Assembly (NCBI RefSeq): GCF_019649055.1
Contig: NW_026570351.1
Location: 186,001 to 250,000 of the forward strand
DNA from: Paramacrobiotus metropolitanus
Taxonomy: Eukaryota > Tardigrada > Eutardigrada > Parachela > Macrobiotidae
DNA: 64,000 bases
Direction: 5' to 3'
The position numbers and the translations under genes are program-made. A model generated the notes under the pieces. That model was not told the DNA's origin, searched no databases, and saw only the letters and a program-made list of their open reading frames with translations. This document shows positions 49,501 through 61,139 of this stretch, one piece after another. The first letter of the stretch is position 1, and the number at the start of each line of letters is the position of its first letter.

Positions 49501-52500
49501 CAGTACGCGTTGCTGAAATTCTATCAACACAAATAAAATTTATTAAAACAAAATCAGCAATACGTAATTAAATAATACAATTTTTCTTTGACGGTTTTTC
49601 TTGAATTCTACTGCAAATCAATTTTTGGAAATTCGAAAAATTATGAGTATATTATGCATTTTCACTAGCATTCATAAGCGCTCCTATTGGAACAACATTA
49701 CAGTATAAATGCGTAGTCTGCGTATCACAGTGACAGTATACAACAACATCGTAGTGCACTGGCACAGAATACTCACCGATCATGCAATCGTTGCGTACAT
49801 TATAGGAAAAACCCTAATTCGCTTACAGATTTTTTTAAAAAGATCTGATTTTAAAATAACACTTCAACAGCTCGTTTTTCGCATAAACGGGCAAGAATAA
49901 ATTTATCAACACAAACCAACAAAATTCGCACAAATTAAAAAAAATTTAGTTGCCCCAAGCGTTGAACTCAACCAAAATGTTTCAAGCCAGCAATTCCACA
50001 TCGCTGAAGCACGTGCGCCAAATGCAGCCAGTCCTCGCAGACGATTGCACCTGACGCCGCAGAAATTGGCCGGCTCCTGGGATCCGGATACGGTCGATGG
50101 CACACGCAGTACGCGTTGCTGAAATTCTATCAACACAAATAAAATTTATTAAAACAAAATCAGCAATACGTAATTAAATAATACAATTTTTCTTTGACGG
50201 TTTTTCTTGAATTCTACTGCAAATCAATTTTTGGAAATTCGAAAAATTATGAGTATATTATGCATTTTCACTAGCATTCATAAGCGCTCCTATTGGAACA
50301 ACATTACAGTATAAATGCGTAGTCTGCGTATCACAGTGACAGTATACAACAACATCGTAGTGCACTGGCACAGAATACTCACCGATCATGCAATCGTTGC
50401 GTACATTATAGGAAAAACCCTAATTCGCTTACAGATTTTTTTAAAAAGATCTGATTTTAAAATAACACTTCAACAGCTCGTTTTTCGCATAAACGGGCAA
50501 GAATAAAATTTATCAACACAAACCAACAAAATTCGCACAAATTAAAAAAAATTTAGTTGCCCCAAAAGTAAGCGTTGATTCTATTATAAATCAACCGATT
50601 AAAAGTAAAGCATGATCCCGAGAAATAACCAATACGAGCACGCGCGTTTCATAAAAATATAGACTGACAAAATATGCGTGAAATGTTAAGAATTTAGGCA
50701 AAATAAGAAGAAAGTCAAAACAGGAAAGACACACAGAGATGGCAAGGTAAAACCACTGATCGCCAAAAATCTGAACAATTAACTGTTACTTGCCTGATTA
50801 TACTGGTTCTGCTCGTTGATGGCGTCCTTCTCCGGAATCAGCTTGCAGGCCACACCAGAGAATCGCGAATTACCACAGTCACAACGGAAATTACTACAAA
50901 AATACAGCACACAGAATATCAAAAGAAATTCCCCAAAACTCGATAATTGTGTGAATTTCGTTACTACAAGTCCAGTACAACATTAAAGTAATGAACAGCC
51001 AAAAGCAGGGCCCTTCAGCTTGATCATACGAGAAAACTTTCGGCCCTTCAGCTTGATCATACGAGAAAAAGTCGCAAAGGCAAAACAAATCATTTTACGA
51101 AGCGAGCATTATTGCCTGAATTCTCATATTCCGCCGATAATGCAGCGTTACAATTTCCCCATTAATAATGCTTCCAAATTAAGTCTATACGCGAACACTG
51201 CGGCACAGAATGCTTATTATACCCCAGAGATAACATTTGCGGTTATCGTGAAAAACTGGCTAGAATTTGCGCGGGTATGGCAAATGAAAGAAACTACCGG
51301 GATAATCGCAAAGTAATTAATTAACCGAAAGCATCCCAGACAATTTTTATGGTGACGAATTGTGTTAAATCCAAACTCACGATAGTAACTGTTAAACTGT
51401 TGATGGCTTTATTGAAATATTTTCTTTATATTCAAAATGTCAATTCCAAAATGTAAATGACAACAGCTACTGAATGTTTGCATTAGTTTTTCACGATACA
51501 GGTCCGTCACAAACAGCTTTTTTTTCAAATATCACGAGCAAAATAATGGTCGATATTTACACCGCTGTTGTGAATAAAATTTCAAAAACGCATTTCTCTG
51601 TTACCACCCATGCCTTCCATCACGTTCTCCTTACCGTTTTGTGTACAATTCCACGAGATCATGATCTTCATGGCACGCATAGGAGCACGCCAAACCTGGC
51701 GAATATTATCCAATATGTTAATGGAATATCGCGACAATGTGAGAACCAATAAGACACTTCAACAGAGCGTAGTATCTTACAGATTCCGGCAACTTCTCCC
51801 GACGCTTTTTGGCAAGTCAGACACGAGTACAGCGCTTGTCGTTTCACATAACCCTAAATAAATACGACAAGGAATTTCTGTCAACAACATCAACACGAAA
51901 TAAATATAAAAATAAAATGTGTGGCGCAAAAAACGTCATTAAAAAGTGAAAAATACTGCACACGCTATGATTAAGGACCTGGATTTGGTGCAGTGTACCG
52001 TGCATGTACAACAAGAACAACAAACCATGGAGCGGGTAAGACAAACAGAAAAACCGATACTCTTATACTATTTAAAAATACCGTCAAAATTAACGCAACA
52101 ATATTCATTATACTGAAATTAGTCTGAAAATGTATGGAAGTATGCGCTAGTGAGAATATCCACTGTTCTACGGCTCACTACGATACTGGAATTTTATGAA
52201 ATGCTCGAGACATTTCCGGGCCGACATTGTGAGCGACAAAAAAGAAACTTGTGACGAAATTGTCAATTTCATAGTACACAAGAGTGACACGACGGAGAAG
52301 AATGCGTACTACAATTTATTTACAAAATAATGCAAAACAAAACAAGAAAACGAAATTCCGCGGATGATCACTGATTAGAGAAATATATTTTTTTAAAATA
52401 CCTAATCTTAATTCCAAGTTAGTAATTACAGAAAACTATAATACTACACTTTCAGCAGTACTGGACCACATTTTATTTTTTTCCGATATTATAATTATGC

Positions 52501-53218
52501 TATAAAACTATAAAAGCGGCGAATAATCATAAGTTAAAACAGTTGTTAATGCAGATTAATTTGCATTTACGCAACTGCTTTCGGTCCAAACATTGTTAAA
52601 AAACTAGAACAAAAATTTCACCGAAAACCGGTCTTTTGCGAGTCTCACCTTGGAATAACTGCACTCATCCTCACTACTACCCCCTAGCACCGCGGCCACC
52701 GCGTCCTCGTCCTCGGAATCCATCAGACTGCTCTCCTCCCCCTCGGCCCCCTCCGCCTCCACGACCACACCCCCCTTGGTCTCGGCGATACACTGTCCGA
52801 TGATCTCCCCGGCCAAAGCCGAAATGCAGTACTTCTTCACGGCCTCCCCGTTGACGCTGGGCGCCAGGGTGACTTTGGGGAAATGATTGACGGCACCCCG
52901 CGCCTCCTGGGATCCCGAAGCCTGTCCCGCCGTTCCCGGTTGGGAGGCCTCCACCGTCGAGGAGCTGACGATGGATTCCGATGTCTTTTGCATTTTACGC
53001 AGGTTTTCGTGGCTGGTGGAGGGTGTGGGGGACGGGGAATGCGGACGTTTGGAACTGGTCGCAGCAAGCGTTGAGGAACCCGACACAGGTGGTTCACTGC
53101 TTTCCTCTCCTGTTTTCGGGTTGTTGGAGGGGCTGGCGGTGTTCTCCACAACAGAGGCAGGATCTTCACGCTGATGGGGTTCTTGCGGAACGTCAGGATT
53201 TGCATCAGCGCCGTCCAT
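46598..53218 (-). CDS. UBR7: UBR7-like E3 ubiquitin ligase (UBR box, PHD finger)
   Basis: Minus-strand exons, 5' to 3': 53218-52649, [one not found], 51695-51635, 50893-50794, 49520-49254, 48838-48710, 48279-48102, 47484-47411, 46696-46598. Exon 1 encodes a Ser/Glu/Pro-rich N-terminus ending AAVLGGSSEDECSYSK, the start of the UBR box. Then CSYACHEDHDLVELYTK, NFRCDCGNSRFSG (zinc ligands), and the PHD finger (CVCHRPYPDP, CIVCEDWLHLAHV, CLQCLQKHKFLG). Next come WYENLCRCPPC, a helical region, and a basic tail LFERLQEERKKKRQ near the stop. Order and motifs match animal UBR7, a nuclear E3 acting on histone H2B in the literature. The acidic N-terminal extension is longer than in human UBR7. The segment with the first CxxC of the UBR box should lie between 51696 and 52648; I could not place it. 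The 50793 donor is GC (CAG|GCAAGT). Confidence 0.88.
49255..49521 (-). other. UBR7: UBR7 PHD-finger exon
   Basis: 89 codons from NFSNAYCVCHRPYPDP to FEPLDP. The acceptor that keeps the UBR7 frame is GTTGATAG before AATTTCAGC, not the nearby TTTCAG. Cys and His of the C4HC3 pattern are visible: CVC, CIVC, H (in DWLHLAH), CLQC. Confidence 0.8.
49985..50128 (-). pseudogene. Broken tandem copy of the UBR7 PHD exon
   Basis: The stretch 49985-50510 repeats about 49385-49905 with near identity across the intron part (for example TATCAACACAAATAAAATTT and the region from 49560 to 49900). The exon part has lost the middle of the PHD finger and several bases (GACGATTGCACCTGACGCCG for a longer original), so it cannot code. 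It lies inside the intron before the true exon, 607 bp upstream in gene order. Confidence 0.85.
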
Positions 53219-53872
53219 CTTTTGCCGTGGAAAGCGAGAACAGCCGAAGAAAAACCGAGAATGCTTAAGTGTAAATGAAAACTCAGCGATGATTCGTGGC
53301 TGTTAGGCCAGTTAGGGGTGTCTGTTCTCTTCTGCTACGATTTCAGAATACAACAAAAATGGGGAATATGTACATGCAGAAAGAATGTCACAAAGTGGTA
53401 CTTCCAATTTTATCAAATACTGGAATACAATAATGAATAACAAAATGAATTACTATATAAAAAGCCAAAAGGCCAAATTAAAAAACGCAAGCTAAAGCTG
53501 CTTAAAACTCAAAAAGAGGCATTCAGAAAATGCATGCAGTAGAGCAGACTGCGAGCAAGCGTCTCGGCGCTCATTTCGTCTTGCCGAGCTGAGCCTACAA
53601 ATGGGGGGGTGCACGGGCTGTTCCTCCTATAATAATGTTGGGTGTTCGTACAAGTGTGAACCTTCGCCGCAATCCACCACTTCCGGTGACAATTATGCGG
53701 CTATTCAGAGCGCTGGAAAATCCCAGTTATTTTGGTTAGTGAAATTTTTTCGGGAGAAAAATGCGCTGTTTTATCCTTGTTCTGGCTGCTAAGTTTTAGT
53801 GCATGAATGCATCATTTTTCCTGTGTATATTTAAAATTTTATTCTCCTGTTCATCGCGCATAACCGCCATAA
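53219..53872. promoter_or_regulatory. Divergent intergenic region between UBR7 and the neighbouring gene
   Basis: About 650 bp separate two head-to-head genes and probably hold both promoters. No TATA box stands out. A short ORF at 53601 (Cys-rich) is not supported. Confidence 0.4.
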
Positions 53873-56191
53873 TGAGCAAATCTCTCGCGCTGCAACTGAT
53901 GGAAAGCTACGTGCAGCGTACAGGCGCTGTCGCCAGCGCAACCACCCCGGGGCTCCCGCGCTATCTCTGGACGGACTCCTTCGCTGTCATGAACTTCCTC
54001 GCTCTGCAGAAACCGGATTCAGCCCAGGCTATTATCCAGCATGTGCACCAAGTCCTTGCGCGTCAGCGTTCCGAGAAATATCCGGAAAAATATTTGGATG
54101 GCGCCAGCGACGATCATCCTACGCTGGGAGGCCTTCGTATCGGTATGAGGCTGTCGAGTGTCAACACAGAGCTGATGAAAATGCAGTGATAAGTGCGGAA
54201 ATAACTAACTACCGAATTTACTCTTGTAGTTTTTAATGATCCTTTTTTTCTAATAAAAAAAATCAGTGTACTGTGCAGTTGTTAGATCGCTGCAGCATGG
54301 AGAAAAATATTGCAAACTTTCGTTTCCAGTCGACAGCCGTCGACAGCAGCAGACTGGTAGTTCACACCAAGTAGTCGCCCCAGAGCGGGTGCGCGCGTAG
54401 ACAGCCGTTTATCTACGGAAAAACGCCAAAATCTCCGTTATATTTGCGCATTTGTTTTTATTTTTTCTGCTGTCGTTTTCATACAGTTGTAAGTTTGTAA
54501 TACTGTTAGTAGTTGTTATATTGGCGAAATTATATTAAGCAAATTTCAAGGGAATGGTGGTATTGTAGCAGGCTAGTGAGAAGTACAAATTAATGAAGAC
54601 CTCTGTGGTTTTTAATTGCGTTTTTAATTTAATGTGTAGGGAAGAAGCTGGACGAGCGCCAGCCATCGGACCCATACGACCGCGACTTGGAATGGGACCG
54701 CGACGGTCAGTACTTCCACTACCTGACCAAATGGATGTGGGCGCTGGACCACGCCGCCCGCTGCCTCCACCAACCCACCCTCAACCTATGGGCCCGGGAA
54801 CTGGCCGCCACCGCCCACCGGAAATTTACCTACGGCGCCCGGCAGAAACGGATGTACTGGAAGATGAGCGTTGATCTCTCGCGACCGTTAGTCGAATCCC
54901 AAGGCCACCACGATCCCCTGGACGGGCTGATCACCGCCATGCAGCTGCAGGAGACGGCGCGGGAGGTGGGTGGGCAGGCGACCGGCCCGGAGTTGGAGGA
55001 GGTGGTGCGGGATTATCTGGAGATGGTGCAGGATGGGCAGTTCACTACAACGGATGCGTTGGGGCTGGGTGGGTTGTTGGTGGATGCGGGACGCGTGGAG
55101 GAGCTGATACGCCGAGGACGACAGGTAGCGAAAGACGAACGAGTTTCTCCAGCTATTTCTGCTGAAATTATTCGAGTAAAAACTAAGAAAAATTAAAAAG
55201 AAAAGAAAGTTTAGAAAGAAAATTTAGAAAAATTAAAAAGCTTTCTATCTTCCTGCCGAAATTAGCATGATTAATTTTATTAATTTGAACTGTTGAAATA
55301 GTTACCAAACTCGAACAAGAGACGCCGCGGCTTTTGGCCCTTACACTACAATCAATTCTGATAAACTTGTACTGGTACAGAAGTTTGATCAGTAGGTGTA
55401 TCCACTCAGCCCGCCGCCCGCCACTATCCAGTTTAAAGCGTACATGGAATTGTTTAGTGGATTATGTGGGGAAAATATTATATGACACCCTGAACAAACC
55501 AGTGATGACCATCATGTGCCAGTGAAATCACTACGGAGCACAAGAAGACCGTGCCGCTGTTGCTTATGTTGTGTGTGGTATTGGGTTGTCGAACCAACTT
55601 AGCACTTTTTTGTATTGTGAGTAACTGTTAAAAAAAGGGCCAACTCCGTACTTATGGAAAGCCTCGTAGCACGGGTCTGCCATTTATCCTGCTAATTAGG
55701 GCATTCGTTTTTTTCTTTTTTCCGAAAGTACGCAGCGGGATTAATCCGTAAGTGATGAAATTACCAATTTGCAGGAGATTTCCGCCGGCACATCGCAACT
55801 GCGCATCGCCACCACCTCCGCCTTACTGGACCGCCTCTTATCGTGCTCCCTATCCGGTCTGAAAGCGTTCGCCCACTGCGAGTTCGACGAGAAGGAATCG
55901 GCCAATTACCGCTTGGCGTTCCGGGAACTGGGTCTGGCCATCGGGATGAACGTCGTGAAGGCGCTGTGGGAAGAACCGCAGTTTGCCGGCAGCGATGCGG
56001 CCAAGAAGGCCCTGAACGATATCGCCGCTTTCGATTACGTTCGCGAGAAGATCGTCGGGTTCTGGACGCAGGACGTCAACCGGAAGGGGAAGACGTACAC
56101 GGAGCACCGGGATATCAATGACGTCATGCTGGCCACGGCCATGCTCGACGGGGTCGTCGCGGCATCGCAGCCGAAACGGGAGGAACTGTGA
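53873..56191 (+). CDS. Uncharacterised prokaryote-type protein, three exons
   Basis: Exons 53873-54142, 54640-55124 and 55774-56191; both introns GT-AG, phases join, 390 residues. I start at MSKSLALQLMESYVQR because it precedes the conserved region; an upstream in-frame Met at 53803 would add a hydrophobic leader. Conserved-looking motifs in order: RYLWTDSFAVMNFLAL, HPTLGGLRIG, LEWDRDGQYFHYLTKWMWAL, ELAATAHRKFTY, RMYWKMSVDLSRPLV, GHHDPLDGLIT, FRELGLAIGMN, TYTEHRDINDVMLATAM. I know this motif series from uncharacterised bacterial and archaeal proteins with an all-helical, toroid-like sequence pattern; the function is unknown to me. Paired Trp/Asp/Tyr motifs suggest an enzyme pocket, by inference only. 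Exon 2 is clearly richer in GC than its introns. A transferred gene that gained introns is the leading idea. Confidence 0.75.
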
Positions 56192-56358
56192 CGCTGTTCT
56201 CGTGGATTTTTGTATATCATTTCTATACAGGCTTTTGTTTGCAGACCACTTTGCAAGCGCTGCAAGGTGGTCAGGTACTTTTGATGTGACGATCGTATAG
56301 TTTCAAAATAAAAAAGCCAGGATTTTCTAGTATTTTTACTGATTATTTCACTTGAAAC

Positions 56359-56490
56359 TAAGAAGCTGTTGGAAAATAATTAATTCAATAGGATCAATAA
56401 TTACACCAGAATTAGTTAGCATATAGCCATATACTAATTCTGGAGTAATTGTTAATCGCGTTAAATGAATAATTTGCCAACAGTTTCTTA
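56359..56490. repeat. 132-bp foldback (MITE-like) palindrome
   Basis: The left end TAAGAAGCTGTTGG pairs with the right end CCAACAGTTTCTTA, and the inner part CCAGAATTAGT (near 56407) pairs with ACTAATTCTGG (near 56434). The whole segment folds back on itself with scattered mismatches. It lies in AT-rich DNA 170 bp after the stop of the upstream gene. Confidence 0.7.
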
Positions 56491-58840
56491 AACTCAACTG
56501 CCTTAAATGCCAACTGTCAGCCATTTGGCTCGGAGCGCGTTATGGCTCACACACTGTAATTTAACTCTGCTTACTAAAAATTTTCGTGACCAAATATTGA
56601 AAATGCAGCAAATCGAAACCGAATAGGCAATGGCTACAAAGTACAAACCATCAGAAAAGTCGGTACGTTTACAGCGCAAAAGAAGGCAATGTTGCCGAGA
56701 CAGAGTCGGTTACCAGCTACCACTTTTTGATCCGGCCGCTGCCTTCCCCTGTCGGGCGTCGCACATGTTACGTAGATCACCGAACAGCGTGTGCGTTAAT
56801 TTCCGTACACCTAACTCTGTACTGGTAGTCGCAGTGTCGCACTACATCCAGTGGCTACAGTATTGCGGCCGAAAAACTTCGGCTGAACTGAAACGAACGT
56901 GGCCGAAATGAAAACGGCCGAAGTGATCGGTAGCCGTTCGTAACATCCAGTTACGATAGAAATTTGAAAATGTTAAGCAGAAACTTTCATATTCGTAGTA
57001 TTTCAAACTATTTATTATGGACTAACATTCTAATAATGGCAGAAAAACCATCGCCTGTGACTTGTAAAAACGTCCCCACGGACGTTTTTGCAGCACCCCA
57101 TTGCTAACTTTACCAAAAACGATAACCATTTTATCATATTAGTAACATGGAGGGTTTTCACGAGAACGCCGATTTTTAAGTAAACCGGTGACCTTTTAAA
57201 ACCTGTCAACAACATTTTTAAATCCGAAAAGTTCACAGCGCATTCGGTAGCAAACGTTGCCGTGAATACGTGCATGTAATGACCGGCGATGGCCGACGCA
57301 CTGGCTCCTCGACTCTCGAGTTACATGTGGCCTGTGTCAGTGTATTGTATGTAGGGGCCATCACGCATGCCTGCATACGGGCACATCGGCGGTGACGACT
57401 CACAGGCACCGCATTTTCCGTTGACATAGACAAAGCGTTAGCGTTGACATAGAAGAACTTCGCTAAGCTTCGACTGATAAAGTGGTGAATGGCCAATAGT
57501 GGTGTAAAAAATACTTAAAATAAGGTGGTGCGAATATCCAAAAAGTTGGTGAAAGGTGTCAATAGACAAAAGTACTTTGAGGAACTCAGGGTGGCGAAAA
57601 TAACAATTTCCTAAGAATAGTAATTTCTTCCTTTGTTGTACGTTATGCATTTTGACAAAATATAAGTTATGTACTGTAACCGACGGAAACCTTGCATCAG
57701 TCCATGACTCAATGCAGATCAACCGACCGTACTCGCACTGATCACCATAGTTCCCCACAATGTAGCCAATTCCTTGTGCGCACCATTGCAACAGTTCTTT
57801 CTTTCTCTCTCTCTCTCTCAAAACACTATGAGTTCGATTGACTAACTTCACGCCATTGTAAAGTCCCTACTTTTTAGTTAATAATTAACCATTCTTTAGT
57901 ATGATTACTGAATGAATGAATAATAATATTCAGTATAACACAAGTACAGTAATACTACACTGACAACAATACTACTGTTATGGTACGTACACCACAGTTC
58001 TCTTCCGGAAATATGCAAACATGACCTCGCTCGGATAAGCAGCTGTCAATTAGGTATCCTACCGAATGGTTGGAATCAGAAATCCACGCGACTGGCGCCA
58101 TCCTGTTGCCGGCTTCCGGCTGGCACGCAATAAGACGCACGCGCACATCCGGCTAATCACCAATAGCACCGGCATCGTACACCTCCTTCCTTAACAGCTT
58201 TGGTCCTTCAAAGGTTAAATTGCATAGTGTATTCTTTCGCCAACACCGCTCACCAGGCTGATTCAGACGGATCAGTTCATCTATTCAAACTTGCAGTTAT
58301 CAAATTATGCTTCACGGTAATAGCTGGCTTTAGTGGTACCCAATCTCCATATATCCGCCATTTTGCAGTTCAAACTGACTCTACTGGCACCGGAACCACT
58401 GACTCCATTAGTACTTGGATATGTCTCATATTTCGGACACTTTAAGTGTACATTTCTGCATAATTTAATAAATGTGGCGATGGTTGTTACTCCTGGATTA
58501 ACAGAGTGCCCATTTGCCGCTTGCTATGGTGCCCTTTGAGCCGGTTTCCTGCTTATCACTGTCATTTCCATCTACAAGCACAAGAACTGATCAATAAAGT
58601 GCTGTATTCACAAACACGACTACAATTATAGCAACTTTGTTCATTCGTGCAATAGTAAAAATAATAATATAAGTGGAAGAGCTTAAGCAAAAATAACGGT
58701 ACTTGTACTTATGAAATGCGTCAATTAAGCTTTGTCTGGAAACAGTATTTTTGCTATTGTGCAGTCCGTATGCCTTGTAACTTCACGAAAGAAACACTGC
58801 GCTCAAGCAGCCGCCCGTTAGAGTCTAGATGAAGATGCTA
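56491..58840. other. Intergenic DNA without a recognised gene
   Basis: Several ORFs of 60-137 codons occur on both strands (the longest at 57438-57851, minus), but none shows a known motif or splice structure. A CTCTCT tract lies near 57800-57820. Confidence 0.4.
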
Positions 58841-58904
58841 GTGCAGCTTTGCAAATTTTATGCAGTTATATAGCGAAAAGGTTTTTAACAGTAAAACATG
58901 AAAG

Positions 58905-59160
58905 TACAAGCAACGCTCGAATACCTGAACCTGAGCTGCCATCTCCACTACCACCCCCGGTTGAACCACCGCCCGCCCCACTTCCGCCACCTGCACTGCC
59001 GGCTCCACCACGCAAACTGCCACCACCGGCAGCCCTGCCCGAAGTACCTGGACCACTCCCGTCCGCGCCGCTTCCACCGCCGTTGGAACTCCACCGCTGC
59101 CGCCGCCTCCGGCAGCGCCTGGAACCATTGGGCACCAGTTCGGAGCATCCGTCGGCTTGT
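58905..59160. other. Low-complexity GC-rich segment
   Basis: CCNCC/GGNGG-rich DNA that stays open in several frames on both strands: Pro-rich on plus, Gly/Ser-rich on minus (for example GGGSGDGSSGSG). It could be a piece of the third intracellular loop of the receptor pseudogene to its right in gene order, which would be minus strand, but nothing proves this. Confidence 0.4.
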
Positions 59161-59399
59161 GATTAAGGTCGTAATAAACCGGTCAACCCGTATTTACATC
59201 CTGTAAAGAAATTTTTTCTATTGCCAGCTTTAATACGATTGCCAGCTTTGATTCTTTCACTTCCTCCCAAACGATAAAATCAAACAGGATTGCCGGCTCA
59301 TTTGCTACGAGTACATAATATACTGTAGCTGGTGACCGGAATACGAAGCCATGCAAGAAAAAGAGAAGTAAATATTTGTAATATACTCGTATATAGGGA

Positions 59400-60030
59400 C
59401 ATGCACTAGACAGAAAGGCATAGCAGCGACACGTCTACGTCCGGTGGGATAACCGATAAGCTGAGCTCCAACGCATTACTCACCAGATAACGCATCGTCA
59501 ACCACATGTCACATACAAAAAGCCCCCGAAGGTCACGCCCGAGCGTGGATGTACAACGTACACATGGGCATGGACGCCAGCCCAATCAGTATGTCAGCAA
59601 ATGCAAAAAGCGAAAGTAATTGGTAAAGGTACTCACAGTTGTTTGTCGACGCGGAGCGACATCATCACCAGGATACTGCCAAAAACCGTCAAATAGCCCA
59701 GCAGAATGACGGAGGTCTCAGGTGGACCGTACGGCGGATCGCTGACCATCGTGATGTGGTTGTTCGGCGAGACCGTCTCGGGGCCCACGTTGCTGGGCAC
59801 AGACAGAATATCCATGGAAAGGCGCGACTGCGTCTGCAGAGCATGCACGGCGACTGGGCCAGGCACGGAAACTCATCGGGTAGATCGACATGGGCGGCGC
59901 CCAAGGACAGTGGGTGGACAGCAGGCGTGGTGGGTGCATGCTGGCGCAACCGGTCGGCATCGCAGTCCAAAGGAAGGCGCTTAAGGGGTGCTCGTTCCGT
60001 TGGAAGGGAGTCCTTTGTCTGCAAAGAGAA
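59400..60030 (-). pseudogene. Muscarinic acetylcholine receptor-like pseudogene, TM1 to start of TM3
   Basis: Class A GPCR remnant. On the minus strand 59866-59633 reads SDPPYGPPETSVILLGYLTV, FGSILVMMSLRVDKQL and then TGA. Further along come TNYF, then in a shifted frame FAFADILIGLASMPMCTLYI (TM2), a stop after HARA, and CDMWLTMRYLVSNAL. These match, in order, arthropod-type A muscarinic receptors around TM1 (GNxLVMMSFKLDKQL), TM2 (NYFLFSLAIADxxIGLxSMP) and the start of TM3 (CDxWLALDYLASNA). At least one stop and two or three frameshifts break it, and the conserved TM1 Asn is Ser. The N-terminal extracellular part may extend to 60024. TM4-7 were not found in the window. Confidence 0.7.
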
Positions 60031-61100
60031 GTAGGTACGTTATTTTGATTGGTGCAGTTAAGTACCCAGATTGTCAACTGGCCCTACTTAGTCTGTTCTA
60101 CGTGTGTAAGCTGTAGCTGCTTCTTCACACGAAATTTCATGTGACAAGCATAAACGCCGCCATGACTGCAAGCCGTACGTAAGTCCGCCGCCACGACAAA
60201 AAAGATAATTATGCCATGATTGTCTATCATCCCATTTTGCCGCTACAGGCGCTACTTCAGATTATGCACAAAGATCAGTTCTTTTAAATTATTATTATAC
60301 TTTCTTACTGTATCCGTTCTCTGCGTGCGCCGCAGGAGCGCAGGGTATGATTTATGGAAAAGTCACATACGGTACGCGATATTCGATGCAGCATGTGCGA
60401 TGATCGGCAAGAAAAGGTCGCTACAATCGGGGAGCTTATTTGTGCAACTTCGTGAAAATGCGACCTCGCGCTGCATTAATTTACTTTTACGATGTTGTAA
60501 GCAAAAGCAGCAAACAGCAGCGACAGAACAAGTATACTGGATATTTTGCGTGCGCCCATCACAATGGCTTTGCTTGGAAAATAACTGGTTGGTACGAATA
60601 AACTGCTGCCATCATACTCAAAGCGCAGCGCCTCCAAAGGCGCCGGGAGTATTACAAAAAAGGCTTCACATAACGTATACAAGTACTACGCTCCAGTCTT
60701 CAGAACTTGCTGATTTTTACAGCAAATCGCACTATAAAAGCTAGGAGTCGTATGGATATTCCCCGATGTTGTTGTTGTTGTTGTTGCTGTTGTTGTTGTA
60801 TAAACATACAGCGTAGTCCACGATGGCAAGAGCGTATAAAAAGGCCGTATGCGAATCTGAATGTATATCTGTTTTGCTAGGCAACCCTCACAGGCCACAG
60901 CGGCCCTGCTTAACATTAGTTGAGTATCTAACATTAGGCTATGGATTCGAAATTAAGCACAGTACTTTGGTTATATAGAGTCAGACGTATTTTTTTAACT
61001 TGAAATTTTTAATAGCTGCATCAATCTGGAAACAAACTAATTCCAAAGCAATTTTTAAAAATAGATGAAGTCTGGATTGTTTAGCTGAAGCGTGCCAGTT
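60031..61100. other. Intergenic DNA with a (GTT)n tract
   Basis: A GTT microsatellite with one GCT interruption lies at 60767-60797. A 174-codon ORF at 60220-60744 (plus) is Cys/Arg-rich without known motifs and is not called as a gene. Confidence 0.45.
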
Positions 61101-61139
61101 CTCGGTGCATATCAATAACTGTTTTCAATAGAATTTCGT

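Noticed and set aside
51020-51316. 98-codon plus-strand ORF antisense in a UBR7 intron
   Set aside because: Overlaps a tandem repeat and has no homology I recognise.
52200-52330. Short plus-strand frame with a Cys/His-like pattern (FMKCSRHFRADIVSD)
   Set aside because: Only about 43 codons; antisense to UBR7; not the missing UBR-box exon, which must be on the minus strand.
57438-57851. 137-codon minus-strand ORF
   Set aside because: No domain, no splice partners, and crosses a CT-rich tract.
58849-59206. Pro-rich or Gly-rich protein
   Set aside because: Low-complexity DNA open in several frames on both strands; no way to choose a coding strand with confidence.
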